Below are positions 37,968 to 46,452 of a stretch of DNA of 64,000 nucleotides, piece by piece. Location of the stretch: contig JAXLTI010000005.1 in assembly GCA_046330135.1 (NCBI GenBank), positions 248,001 to 312,000 of the forward strand. Direction: 5' to 3'. The notes below the pieces were generated by a model that saw nothing but the letters and a program-made list of their open reading frames with translations, did no database searches and was not told the origin of the DNA. The position numbers were made by a program, and so were the translations under genes. This DNA is from CAYYFX01 sp046330135. GTDB lineage: Bacteria; ARS69. Numbering within the stretch: position 1 is the first letter of the stretch; each line of letters starts with the position of its first letter.

Positions 37968-39918
37968 CGGCGGGCGGGTTCCCTTCGAGCCCGCGCAACG
38001 CGCTCTCGAGCTGACTCATCGTGTAGGGCTTCGGCAGGAGTCGCGACACGCCCCGCTCGCGAAGCGCGGCGGGATCGATCTCGTCGCTCCAGCCCGTGCA
38101 CAGGATGACCGGCAGTCCCGGTCGACTCTGCTGCGCGCTCGCGGCCACCTGCCAGCCGTTCACGTCGGGCATGCCCAGGTCCGTGATGACCACGTCGAAG
38201 GTCTCTCGCGCCAGGAGCTTGACGGCGGCGGCTCCCGTGTCGACCGCGACGACGCGCTGTCCGAACATCTCCAGCATCTCGCGCAGGTTGTCGAGCGCCG
38301 TCTCGTTGTCGTCGACGACGAGGCAGCTCATTCGTTGGTCGGCCGCCGCGGTCTCCGGGGCTTGCGCAGCCTCGTGCCGGGCCCCGGACCAAGCCTGCAG
38401 CTCGATCGTGATCCGCGTGCCCTCGCCCCGCCGAGACTGCAGTTGGACCTTGCCGCCCAACTGGCGCACCACGCCGGCCACGGTGCTGAGGCCGAGACCG
38501 GTGCCGCGGGTGCCCTTCGTCGTGAAGAACGGGTCGAAAGCGCGACGTTGCGTATCTTCGTCCATCCCGACGCCCGTGTCCCGGACGTGGAGGACGACCT
38601 GGTCCCCTACGCGCTGCGAGGAGAAGTGAAGGGTTCCCCCCTCCGGCATGGCGTCGAGGGCGTTGTTGATCAGGTTCACGAGCACGTCGCGAAGATCCGA
38701 CTCGTCGCCGGCCACGACGGAGTCCGGAGCGAGGTCGATGTTCACGTCGATGCGCCATCCCTCGCGCTGCGCGCTGGTCCGCCAGCGCGGCGTCATCATG
38801 TCGACCGCGGTGCGGACGACCTTGGCGAGGTCGACCGGCTGCAGCGCCTTCTGGAGCGTCCCGCGCGTGTACTGCTGGAGGCGCTGGACCGTGCGCGCGC
38901 CGTCCTCCGCCGCCTGGCGGATCACGGCGAGGCTGCGCTTCGCCTCGTCCTGGTCGAGCCGTCCCTGATCCACTCTCAGCTCGAGCAACTGCGTTCGCCC
39001 GAGCACCGCCGCCAGGACGTTGTTGAAGTCGTGCGCCACCCCGGACGCCATCTCGCCGATCGCGCGCAGCTTCTCGGATTTCACCATCGCGTTCTGCGTC
39101 TGCTTCAGCTCCTCGTAGAGGGCCTGCGTCTGGTGGAGAGACTGCTCCAGCTCGGCGTTCTTCGTCAGCAGCGACCCCTCCTGAGCCTGCAGCGCCGCCA
39201 CCATGCCGTTGAACGAAGCCTGCAGGCGCCCGAGCTCGGCGGGCGCGTCCTCCACGACCCGCATCGCCAGTCGCCCGCGCGCCACCTCCACCGAGGCGTC
39301 GGCGAGCGCCAGGATCGGGTCCACGACGCGCGGCATGAGCCCGCGGACGAGCGCGACGCCGAAGGCGGACACGGCGAGCAACGTGAGAGCGATCCAACGG
39401 CCCACCGTGCCGTCGATCCGGGCCGGGCTCATGGCGACCTCGGCCACCGGCGGTCCGTCGCGCTCCGTCGGCGGCGTGCGCGACTCGAGGGCGAAGACGT
39501 CGTCGTCCGTGGTCGCCACCGGACGGGCCATGGCGGAGGCGACGATCAGCCCGGGGCACTCCGTCGGCGGGCACCGGTGCTTGGCGTGGGCCGGCCCGGG
39601 GACGACGATGACGACGCCGCGCCGGCCGTCGCGGATGATGACGTGGTGGACCTCGTCGTCGTTCGCGAGAGCGCTCGCGTGAGTGCGCAGGCGCAGGGTG
39701 TCGCCGACCGCGAGGCAGAACCCGGCCTCCGCGGCGACGTCGTTCGCGTAGGACTGCGCACGACGCTCGAGCGCCGAGCGCAGCGCCGGGCGCGCGGTCG
39801 TCAAGAGAAGGGCGACGAGCACGCCCGCGAGAAGGACGCTCGTGCCCAGGAAGAACGCGACGAGGATCCCGCGCATTCCGCCGGGCCACGCGATCGGCCT
39901 CAGGGACGGCCGCTTCAC
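37936..39918 (-). CDS. Membrane hybrid histidine kinase with HAMP and receiver domains
   Basis: A 660-residue kinase. Membrane segments at 17-39 and 173-193 frame a periplasmic sensor domain of ~130 residues with three Cys (Cys68, Cys116, Cys121). HAMP is at about 195-245, a coiled coil follows, and the phospho-acceptor is His296 in SGVAHDFNN. The ATP domain has DTGVGMDED and GTRGTGLGLST. A C-terminal receiver has VVDDNET and the Asp in DLGMPDVNG. The start overlaps the binding-protein gene stop by four bases. The periplasmic domain probably reads the binding protein encoded just upstream; that link is inference. Confidence 0.92.
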   Translation of the reverse strand: MKRPSLRPIAWPGGMRGILVAFFLGTSVLLAGVLVALLLTTARPALRSALERRAQSYANDVAAEAGFCLAVGDTLRLRTHASALANDDEVHHVIIRDGRRGVVIVVPGPAHAKHRCPPTECPGLIVASAMARPVATTDDDVFALESRTPPTERDGPPVAEVAMSPARIDGTVGRWIALTLLAVSAFGVALVRGLMPRVVDPILALADASVEVARGRLAMRVVEDAPAELGRLQASFNGMVAALQAQEGSLLTKNAELEQSLHQTQALYEELKQTQNAMVKSEKLRAIGEMASGVAHDFNNVLAAVLGRTQLLELRVDQGRLDQDEAKRSLAVIRQAAEDGARTVQRLQQYTRGTLQKALQPVDLAKVVRTAVDMMTPRWRTSAQREGWRIDVNIDLAPDSVVAGDESDLRDVLVNLINNALDAMPEGGTLHFSSQRVGDQVVLHVRDTGVGMDEDTQRRAFDPFFTTKGTRGTGLGLSTVAGVVRQLGGKVQLQSRRGEGTRITIELQAWSGARHEAAQAPETAAADQRMSCLVVDDNETALDNLREMLEMFGQRVVAVDTGAAAVKLLARETFDVVITDLGMPDVNGWQVAASAQQSRPGLPVILCTGWSDEIDPAALRERGVSRLLPKPYTMSQLESALRGLEGNPPAVSVAGSPSPS

Positions 39919-40895
39919 GGCAAGAATCCCAGGATGGTCCAGCCGACGCCGGAGTCGGAGTCGGTGTCGGCGTCGGAGAGGAGCTCCGCGGGGAATCGGA
40001 TCCCGAGGCTCTTCGCGGTCTGCGAGTTGACGACCCAGCGCACTTGCGTGGAGGCGCAGAGGCGGTAGCCGGGCTCGCGGCCGCTCGAGACCGCCAGCGC
40101 GGCGCGCGCGATCTCGCCCCCGTGAGCCCGGTAGTCGATCTCGAGCGCCGCGAGGGCGCCGAGGCGCACGGTCTTCTCGGAGAAGCTCACGACCGGAACG
40201 CGGCGCTCGAACGCCCTCATGACGACCGCGCGGCCCACGTCCTCCCGCAGGAACACCGGGTCGGTCGTGAGGAGCAGGACTTGCGACGCGGCGTCGAGGC
40301 CGTCCAGGGCGGGCGAGATCTCGTCCGCGCGATCGGCGCGAAGAACGTCCACGCGGATGCCGTGCGACTCGCCCGCCTTGCGGAGCGCTTCGGCCTCGGC
40401 GCCGTCGTCGGGACCGCAGAGAACGGCGACGCGCTTGAGCGACGTGAAGGCGCGCGTGAGCGCGGCGAGTCGCGCCGCGGGTTGCACGGCGAGCGAGAAG
40501 CCGACGCGAGCGGCGTGCGGCCCGTGCAGAGCGTCCGGCTGGAGGACGAGCCCGAAGACGAGCGGCGTCGTCGGGAGGTACTCGGAGACGGCGAGGGCGG
40601 CGGAGCTTCCCAGCGCCACGACCACGTCGGGATTCTCTCCGCGCAGCGCCTCGAGCGCCGGTCGTGCGTTCGCCAGGTCCGGTTCCAGCTCGACGACCGA
40701 GGCTCCGGGCAGCTCGGCGAGGAACCCGTCACGCGCCTCGGAGAACGCCGGGACGCCGCTGAGCAGGACCAGGGAGACGGACGGGCGCCGCTGCGCGGCC
40801 CCCGGCGAGACGAGGCCGACGGCGGCCGTGAGGGCCGCGACGGCGGCGAAGGCGGCGCCCCGGCGGATCGAGGCTCGGGTTCCGATGCGCGTCAC
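39915..40895 (-). CDS. ABC_sub_bind-type periplasmic binding protein
   Basis: A 326-residue exported protein of the ABC_sub_bind fold (PF04392 in style), with a signal peptide ending near PGAAQ and the two-lobed pattern PDVVVALGSSAALAV ... FGLVLQPDALHG ... VAVLCGPDDGAEAEALRKAG. No ABC permease or ATPase is encoded beside it. It starts as GTG inside the TonB-receptor stop and its stop overlaps the kinase start (ATGA). The C-terminus has a short Asp/Ser run (DADTDSDSG). Most likely it binds a small ligand and presents it to the kinase. Confidence 0.85.
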   Translation of the reverse strand: MTRIGTRASIRRGAAFAAVAALTAAVGLVSPGAAQRRPSVSLVLLSGVPAFSEARDGFLAELPGASVVELEPDLANARPALEALRGENPDVVVALGSSAALAVSEYLPTTPLVFGLVLQPDALHGPHAARVGFSLAVQPAARLAALTRAFTSLKRVAVLCGPDDGAEAEALRKAGESHGIRVDVLRADRADEISPALDGLDAASQVLLLTTDPVFLREDVGRAVVMRAFERRVPVVSFSEKTVRLGALAALEIDYRAHGGEIARAALAVSSGREPGYRLCASTQVRWVVNSQTAKSLGIRFPAELLSDADTDSDSGVGWTILGFLP

Positions 40896-42868
40896 AGGCG
40901 GACGGCCAGCTGAACGAGGAGGTAGCGGCCGTCGATCGGGATTTCCGCGACCGCGTGCTCGGTGCTGCCGGGGTCGGCCGCGGCGCGATCGAAGAGATTG
41001 CGGACGGCGACCGTGAGGTCCAGTCGCTGCCACGGATCGACGCTGTAGGTGAGATCGGTGATTCCGTATCCGTCGACGTGCCGCCCGCCGGAGTTGTGGC
41101 GCGCGCCGATGGCGTGGAAGAGCAGCGCGAGGCGTCCGGCATGCCACGGAACGGGATGCTCCACGGAGACCTGGGCGACGTGCCGCGCGAAGTTCGGCGG
41201 GTCGGACGTCGCGCCGTCGGGGCGGGAGTACGTGTAGGCGAGTCGCCAGGAGGTCGCCCGCGGACGCGCACCGGAGACGGCGACCTCCACGCCGTTCACG
41301 TCGAACTCGCCCTGGTTGCGGTACACGCTGAGCCCGTCGGTGGTGTCGACGACGACGCCGATCCAATTGCTGAGCTCGTTGCGGAAGCCCGTGAGATCGA
41401 GGGCGACGCCGCCCGCGGCGCGGAGCTCCAGGGACGTCGCGTACGACCACACTCGCTCCGGCATGAGGTCCGGATTGGCCTTCATGCTTGTGCCGTCGGC
41501 GTAGAAGAGCTCGTAGAGGTTGGGCGCGCGGAATGCGCGACCCGCCAGGAGCTTCACGGTCGCCCGCGGGGCGGCGTGCCACACGAGGCCCAGGCGCGGG
41601 TTCGACACGGTTCCCACGTGCGAGTCGCGCTCGACGCGCACGCCGGCGAGGGCCGCCGCCGACTCGGTCGCCTGCCACTCCGACTGCGCGTAGGCGGCCG
41701 AGCGAGTGTACGGGAGGTCGAACTGCGGCAAGACGTCGTCCGGGCCGGGGCCCGCGATCCAGCTCCTCTGGAGCGCCCGGAAGTGTCGCTGCCCTTCGAC
41801 CCCCAGCGTCAGACGCAGCGAGTTCCGCGGCTGGAGCAGCGCGCGGACGTCGATCTCGGCCTTCCTTCCGTCGGCTTCGTCCTCGAGGGAGTAGGTCCCG
41901 CTTTCGGGCGGATCGAGCGCGTAGCGATAGTGGCCGCGGTAGTAGACCTGGAGGAGGGAGAGCCGGAGCTGGAACGCATGCGACCCGAGGAGCTGCAGGT
42001 GCTCGACGCTCGCGAGCGCCGTGTTGTCCTGCGTGAGGGTTCGGTCGTCGCCGAACACCGTTCCGTAGGAGCCGGTCGGGATCTCCTTCGTGCGCCGGCC
42101 CGCGGCGACGAGGAGCGACCAGCCGGGGCGCTCGAGCGTCGCCGTGAAGTTGCCGCCGCGCTCGTCGTCCGCGCCCCGCGCCCAGCCATCGGAGACGGGC
42201 GGCGCGTCGTAGCCCGCGAAGTAGAGGTCCGGTCCGCGGCCGCCGAAGCCGGCGCCGTGGACGTACCAATCCCAGCCGGTCGGCGTGGCGCCCCCGTCCT
42301 CGAGCGTCCCGCCCATGCGCTGCGTCGTGCTGCCGGTGACCGAGGCCGACGCTCCGCCGTCCGCGTGGCGCCGCGTCACGACGTTGACGATCGCGAAGAC
42401 CGCGTTGGTCCCGTAGAGCGCCGAGCCGGGGCCCCGCACCACCTCGATTCTCTCGATCGCGCCGACGTCGACCGGGAAGTCGCGCTCGATCGGGGAATCC
42501 TCGTAGACGGAGCCGACGATCGGGTTCCCGTCGACCATGACGAGGACCCGGCTTCCCCAATCGCCGAGCGGACCGAATCCCCGCGTGCCTGCGTAGGAGT
42601 AGTTGCGATCCGAGGAGACGAAGAACCCGGGAACGGAAGCGAGCGCCTCGGCGAGGGACTGGAATCCGTACGTGCGCAGGTCGTCCCGCGAGATGACGGT
42701 CACGGACGCCGGCACGTCGGAGAGGGGCTGCGAGCGGAGCGTCGCGCTCGAGACGTGCGCCTCGACGTCGAAGGGGTCTGCCCCGTCCACTCGGCCGCGC
42801 GCGGGCGCGGCCGCGACGAGGGCCGCGCAGAGGGCGGCGAGAGCCGCGGGAAGGAATCGAGCAGCCAT
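40892..42868 (-). CDS. TonB-dependent outer-membrane receptor
   Basis: A 658-residue receptor. The signal peptide runs to about residue 25. A plug domain (about 45-165) has DVPASVTVISRDDLRTYGF and IERIEVVRGPGSALYGTNA. A beta-barrel follows and ends at LVQLAVRL. Start ATG at 42868 has GGAGGG seven bases upstream. The substrate is unknown; no B12-box (GCCACTG) is in the leader, so cobalamin is not indicated. First gene of a three-gene overlapping set with the binding protein and kinase. Confidence 0.92.
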   Translation of the reverse strand: MAARFLPAALAALCAALVAAAPARGRVDGADPFDVEAHVSSATLRSQPLSDVPASVTVISRDDLRTYGFQSLAEALASVPGFFVSSDRNYSYAGTRGFGPLGDWGSRVLVMVDGNPIVGSVYEDSPIERDFPVDVGAIERIEVVRGPGSALYGTNAVFAIVNVVTRRHADGGASASVTGSTTQRMGGTLEDGGATPTGWDWYVHGAGFGGRGPDLYFAGYDAPPVSDGWARGADDERGGNFTATLERPGWSLLVAAGRRTKEIPTGSYGTVFGDDRTLTQDNTALASVEHLQLLGSHAFQLRLSLLQVYYRGHYRYALDPPESGTYSLEDEADGRKAEIDVRALLQPRNSLRLTLGVEGQRHFRALQRSWIAGPGPDDVLPQFDLPYTRSAAYAQSEWQATESAAALAGVRVERDSHVGTVSNPRLGLVWHAAPRATVKLLAGRAFRAPNLYELFYADGTSMKANPDLMPERVWSYATSLELRAAGGVALDLTGFRNELSNWIGVVVDTTDGLSVYRNQGEFDVNGVEVAVSGARPRATSWRLAYTYSRPDGATSDPPNFARHVAQVSVEHPVPWHAGRLALLFHAIGARHNSGGRHVDGYGITDLTYSVDPWQRLDLTVAVRNLFDRAAADPGSTEHAVAEIPIDGRYLLVQLAVRL

Positions 42869-42912
42869 CGGCGACCCTCCGGGATGACGGCGGGCGCGGG
42901 GTGTCGTTCGTC

Positions 42913-42982
42913 TCGGCGAGCCCGGTCCGGGGCGCAGCTCCCGCCGAGGCTTGGTAGGAGAGGTTTCGGTCGGCGAGCCCGG
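42913..42982 (-). promoter_or_regulatory. Direct repeats in the TonB-receptor leader
   Basis: The 13-base sequence TCGGCGAGCCCGG occurs at 42913-42925 and again at 42970-42982 in the 149-base gap before the receptor. A hairpin CTCGGCG/CGCCGAG shares part of it. It may be an operator or RNA structure. Confidence 0.35.
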
Positions 42983-43017
42983 CGGCTTGATCCGGATCGC
43001 CCGGTCGCCCTTCGCCC

Positions 43018-43722
43018 TCAGCCGCCGAGATAGGCCCGGCGGACCTCGGCGTTCTCGAGGAGCGCCTCCGCACGGTCGCTCAGGCGGACGGCGCCGGTCT
43101 CCAGGACGTAGCCGCGCGTGGCGGCCCCGAGAGCCATGTGGGCGTTCTGCTCCACGAGGAGGATCGTCACGCCGCGGCGATTGATCTCCCGGATGGTGCG
43201 GAAGATCTCCCGCACGAGGAGCGGCGCGAGCCCGAGCGAGGGCTCGTCGAGGAGCAGGAGGCGCGGCGCCGCCATCAGCGCGCGCCCGATCGCGAGCATC
43301 TGCTGCTCGCCGCCGGACAGCGTGCCGGCGAGCTGCTTCCTGCGCTCCAGCAGGCGCGGGAAGAGCTGCCACACGCTCTGGAGGTCGCTCGCGATGGCGG
43401 CCCGGTCGCGCCGGCGGTACGCGCCGAGATCGAGGTTGTCGGCGACGGTCAGGTTCGCGAACACCCGGCGCCCCTCCGGCGCGTGCGAGAGCCCGAGCCC
43501 CACGATCTCCTCCGGCGGCAGCTTCGTGAGATCCTTGCCCTCGAAGCGGATCGAGCCGGCGCGCGGACGCACGAGCCCCGAGATGGCACGCAGCAGCGTC
43601 GTCTTGCCGGCGCCGTTCGCGCCGATGAGCGTCACGACCTCGCCCGCGGTGGCCTCGAGGCTCACGCCCTTCAGGGCGTGGACGGCGCCGTAGTAGACGT
43701 CCAGCTGGCGCACCTCGAGCAT
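43018..43722 (-). CDS. livF: Branched-chain amino-acid ABC transporter ATPase, LivF type
   Basis: A 234-residue ATPase with Walker A GANGAGKT, signature LSGGEQQM and Walker B LLLLDEPS, and the LivF-type EQNAHMALG. I start at the ATG at 43722; a GTG at 43728 that overlaps the livG stop is also possible. Last gene of the liv operon. Confidence 0.93.
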   Translation of the reverse strand: MLEVRQLDVYYGAVHALKGVSLEATAGEVVTLIGANGAGKTTLLRAISGLVRPRAGSIRFEGKDLTKLPPEEIVGLGLSHAPEGRRVFANLTVADNLDLGAYRRRDRAAIASDLQSVWQLFPRLLERRKQLAGTLSGGEQQMLAIGRALMAAPRLLLLDEPSLGLAPLLVREIFRTIREINRRGVTILLVEQNAHMALGAATRGYVLETGAVRLSDRAEALLENAEVRRAYLGG

Positions 43723-43724
43723 CG

Positions 43725-44543
43725 TCACCTCGCTCCGGCGCGCGCGGCGGGGGGACCTTCGCCGAGATAGGCCTCGATCACGCGCGCGTCCGCGCGAATC
43801 TCGGCCGGGGTGCCCTCGGCGATCTTCACGCCGTGATCCAGCACGACGATGCGGCGGCAGATGCCCATGACCACGCGCATGTCGTGCTCGATGAGGAGGA
43901 CCGTGACGCCGAAGCGCGGGAGAAGATCCTCGATCAGCCGCATCAGCGCCTCGGTCTCCTGCGGGTTCAGTCCGGCCGCCGGCTCGTCGAGCAGGAGGAG
44001 CTTCGGCCCGCCGGCGAGGGCCCGCGCGATCTCGAGGCGGCGCTGCTGCCCGTAGGGGAGGTCCGACGCGCGGACGTCGTGCCACTCGGAGAGGCCGAAG
44101 ACCTCCAGCAGCCCTCGCGCCTCGTCCCGGGCGCCGCGCTCGGCGCGCTCTCCGCGCGGCGTGCGGCAGAGGCTGTCGAGGAGCCTCGCGCCGGTGCGGC
44201 AGTGCTGCGCGGCCGCGACGTTGTCGCGGCAGCTCCGCGACGTGAACAGCCGGCTGCTCTGGAAGGTGCGGGCCACGCCCAGCCGCGCGATCTCGTGCGG
44301 CGCGCGACCGCCGATGGACTGCTCGTCGAACACGACGCGACCCGCGGTGGGCGGGTAGACGCCGGTGACCACGTTGAACACGGTGGTCTTGCCGGCGCCG
44401 TTCGGGCCGATGAGCCCGAGCAGCGCGCCCGGCTCCACGTCGAGATCGAGCTCGGTGACCGCGCTCAATCCGCCGAAGCGCATCGTGACGCGCTCGAGGC
44501 GCAGGAGCGGTCGGGTGAGGGCCGGCGCGGCGCCGCCCGTCAC
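43725..44543 (-). CDS. livG: Branched-chain amino-acid ABC transporter ATPase, LivG type
   Basis: A 272-residue ATPase with Walker A GPNGAGKT and Walker B LLLLDEPA. The segment EIARLGVARTFQSSRLF and the LivG-type IEHDMRVVMGI are present. The signature motif is unusual: it reads LPYGQQRRLEIARAL. Starts GTG inside the livM stop. Confidence 0.93.
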   Translation of the reverse strand: MTGGAAPALTRPLLRLERVTMRFGGLSAVTELDLDVEPGALLGLIGPNGAGKTTVFNVVTGVYPPTAGRVVFDEQSIGGRAPHEIARLGVARTFQSSRLFTSRSCRDNVAAAQHCRTGARLLDSLCRTPRGERAERGARDEARGLLEVFGLSEWHDVRASDLPYGQQRRLEIARALAGGPKLLLLDEPAAGLNPQETEALMRLIEDLLPRFGVTVLLIEHDMRVVMGICRRIVVLDHGVKIAEGTPAEIRADARVIEAYLGEGPPAARAGAR

Positions 44544-45529
44544 GAGGCGGCCCTCCGCCGCGGCAGGAGGCGGCGGAACACGTCGAGCGACACTTCGCGG
44601 TTCCCGAACAGCCCCTGCGGGCGCGCGATCATCAGCACGATGAGCATGAGCGCGTAGAGCACCATCCGGTACTCGTTCACCGCGCGGAGCGCCTCGGGAA
44701 GGAGCGTGAGCAGGATCGCCGCGAGCACCGCTCCGGAGACGCTGCCCATGCCGCCGAGCACCACCATCACCACGATCTCGATGCTCTTGATGAACGTGAA
44801 CGAGTTCGGGTTGAGGTACGAGTCGTAGTGCGCCGAAAGGCCGCCGGCGACGCCCGCGAAGAAGGCGCCCATCGTGAAGGCCAGAACCTTGTACGCCGCG
44901 ACGTCGATGCCCACGGCGGCCGCCGCGATCTCGTCGTCGCGGATGGCGAAGAGCGCGCGCCCGTGCGTGCTCTCCGCGAGGTTCCGCGACACGACGACCA
45001 CGGTCACGGCCGCGAGCGAGACCCAGAAGAAGGTGGTCCAGCCCGGGATGCCGGGCAGGCCGCGCGACGCGCCCACCGCGTCGACGTTCGTGAGCACCAC
45101 GCGGATGATCTCGCCGAAGCCGAGCGTCACGATCGCGAGGTAGTCGCCGCGCAGGCGGAGCGAAGGCAGCCCCACCAGGTAGCCCGCGATCGCCGCGAGG
45201 CCGCCGCCGGCGAGGAGCGCGGCGAGCAGCACGACGCCGCGCGCGATCTCCTCCGGCACGCCCGCGGCGGCGAGCGCGGCCGCCCACCCCTGGCCGACGT
45301 GCAGCGTCAGCATCGCCGCGGTGTAACCGCCCACCGCCATGAAGCCCGCGTGCCCGATCGAGAACTGACCGGCGAACCCGTTGACGAGGTTCAGGGACAC
45401 CGCCAGGACGACGTTGATTCCGCACAGCATCAGGATGCGGAAGAGGTAGGGGTTCATCAGCGTCGGCAGCACGGCGCTCAGCGCGGCCAGCGCCGCGAGA
45501 ACCGCCAACGTGGCCGCGAGCCGTTTCAT
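44540..45529 (-). CDS. livM: Branched-chain amino-acid ABC permease, LivM type
   Basis: A 329-residue polytopic permease with about nine membrane segments. It has the family stretches NLVNGFAGQFSIGHAGFMAVGGY and SLRLRGDYLAIVTLGFGEIIR. It follows livH directly and overlaps livG by four bases. Confidence 0.93.
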   Translation of the reverse strand: MKRLAATLAVLAALAALSAVLPTLMNPYLFRILMLCGINVVLAVSLNLVNGFAGQFSIGHAGFMAVGGYTAAMLTLHVGQGWAAALAAAGVPEEIARGVVLLAALLAGGGLAAIAGYLVGLPSLRLRGDYLAIVTLGFGEIIRVVLTNVDAVGASRGLPGIPGWTTFFWVSLAAVTVVVVSRNLAESTHGRALFAIRDDEIAAAAVGIDVAAYKVLAFTMGAFFAGVAGGLSAHYDSYLNPNSFTFIKSIEIVVMVVLGGMGSVSGAVLAAILLTLLPEALRAVNEYRMVLYALMLIVLMIARPQGLFGNREVSLDVFRRLLPRRRAAS

Positions 45530-45530
45530 C

Positions 45531-46433
45531 TCAGACCTTGTCCGCCACCGGGCGGCCCAGGATCCCGGCCGGGCGCACGAGGAGGATCACGATGAGCAAG
45601 ACGAACGCGATCGCGTCCCGGTAGGTGGGCGAGAGGTAGCCGACCACGAGGACCTCGGCGATGCCCATGGCGAGGCCGCCGAGCACGGCGCCGGGGATGT
45701 TCCCGATCCCGCCGAGCACCGCGGCCACGAACGCCTTGAGCCCCGGCAGGATCCCCATGTACGGCTCGATCTTCGGGTTCTGCAGGGCCACGAGGACGCC
45801 CGCGGCGGCGGCGAGCATGGAGCCGAGCACGAACGTGAACGCGATGATCCGGTCGACGGAGATGCCCATGAGCGCGGCCGCGCCGTGATCGTGCGACACG
45901 GCGCGCATCGCCCGCCCCACCTTCGTGTGGAACACGACGACGCGCAGCGCGAGCATCAGCACGAGCGAAACCGTCACGATGATCACCTGCTGGTTCGACA
46001 CGCTCACGCCGTGGCCGAGCGGCATGCTCTGCGAGGGGATGATCTGCGGGAAGAACTTCGGATCCGGTCCGAAGACGAGGCGGCCGCCGTTCTCCAGGAA
46101 CAGCGACACGCCGATCGCGGTGATCAGCGCGGACAGACGCGGCGACCGGCGGACGGGACGGTACGCCGCGCGCTCGATCACGAAGCCGACGAGCCCGCAG
46201 GAGACCATCGCGCCGACGATGACGAGGACGGCGCGCTGCGCCTCGGGCACCCCGCTCCCGGCCAGCGCGCCCGCCAGGTAGTACCCGGCGAACGCGCCGA
46301 GCATGTAGATGTCGCCGTGCGCGAAGTTGATGAGGCGCAGGATGCCGTACACCATCGTGTAGCCGAGAGCGATGAGCGCGTACACGAGCCCCAGGGTGGC
46401 GCCGTTCACGAGCTGCTGGAGGAACTCGGTCAC
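45531..46433 (-). CDS. livH: Branched-chain amino-acid ABC permease, LivH type
   Basis: A 300-residue permease with about eight membrane segments. It has the typical start LVNGATLGLVYALIALGYTMVYGILRLINFAHGD and AVLGGIGNIPGAVLGGL. It lies 19 bases after the binding protein gene. Confidence 0.93.
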   Translation of the reverse strand: MTEFLQQLVNGATLGLVYALIALGYTMVYGILRLINFAHGDIYMLGAFAGYYLAGALAGSGVPEAQRAVLVIVGAMVSCGLVGFVIERAAYRPVRRSPRLSALITAIGVSLFLENGGRLVFGPDPKFFPQIIPSQSMPLGHGVSVSNQQVIIVTVSLVLMLALRVVVFHTKVGRAMRAVSHDHGAAALMGISVDRIIAFTFVLGSMLAAAAGVLVALQNPKIEPYMGILPGLKAFVAAVLGGIGNIPGAVLGGLAMGIAEVLVVGYLSPTYRDAIAFVLLIVILLVRPAGILGRPVADKV

Positions 46434-46452
46434 GGCCGGTCGCGGCGAGGAG

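Noticed and set aside
37936..42868. Treating the ABC_sub_bind protein as part of a transporter
   Set aside because: No permease or ATPase gene is adjacent; its overlaps are with a receptor and a kinase.
42869..43017. Cobalamin or c-di-GMP riboswitch in the TonB-receptor leader
   Set aside because: No B12 box (GCCACTG) and only loose resemblance to GEMM pieces; I kept only the direct repeats.
40955..43033. Long plus-strand frame opposite the TonB receptor
   Set aside because: No recognisable motif; the minus-strand receptor has plug and barrel motifs.
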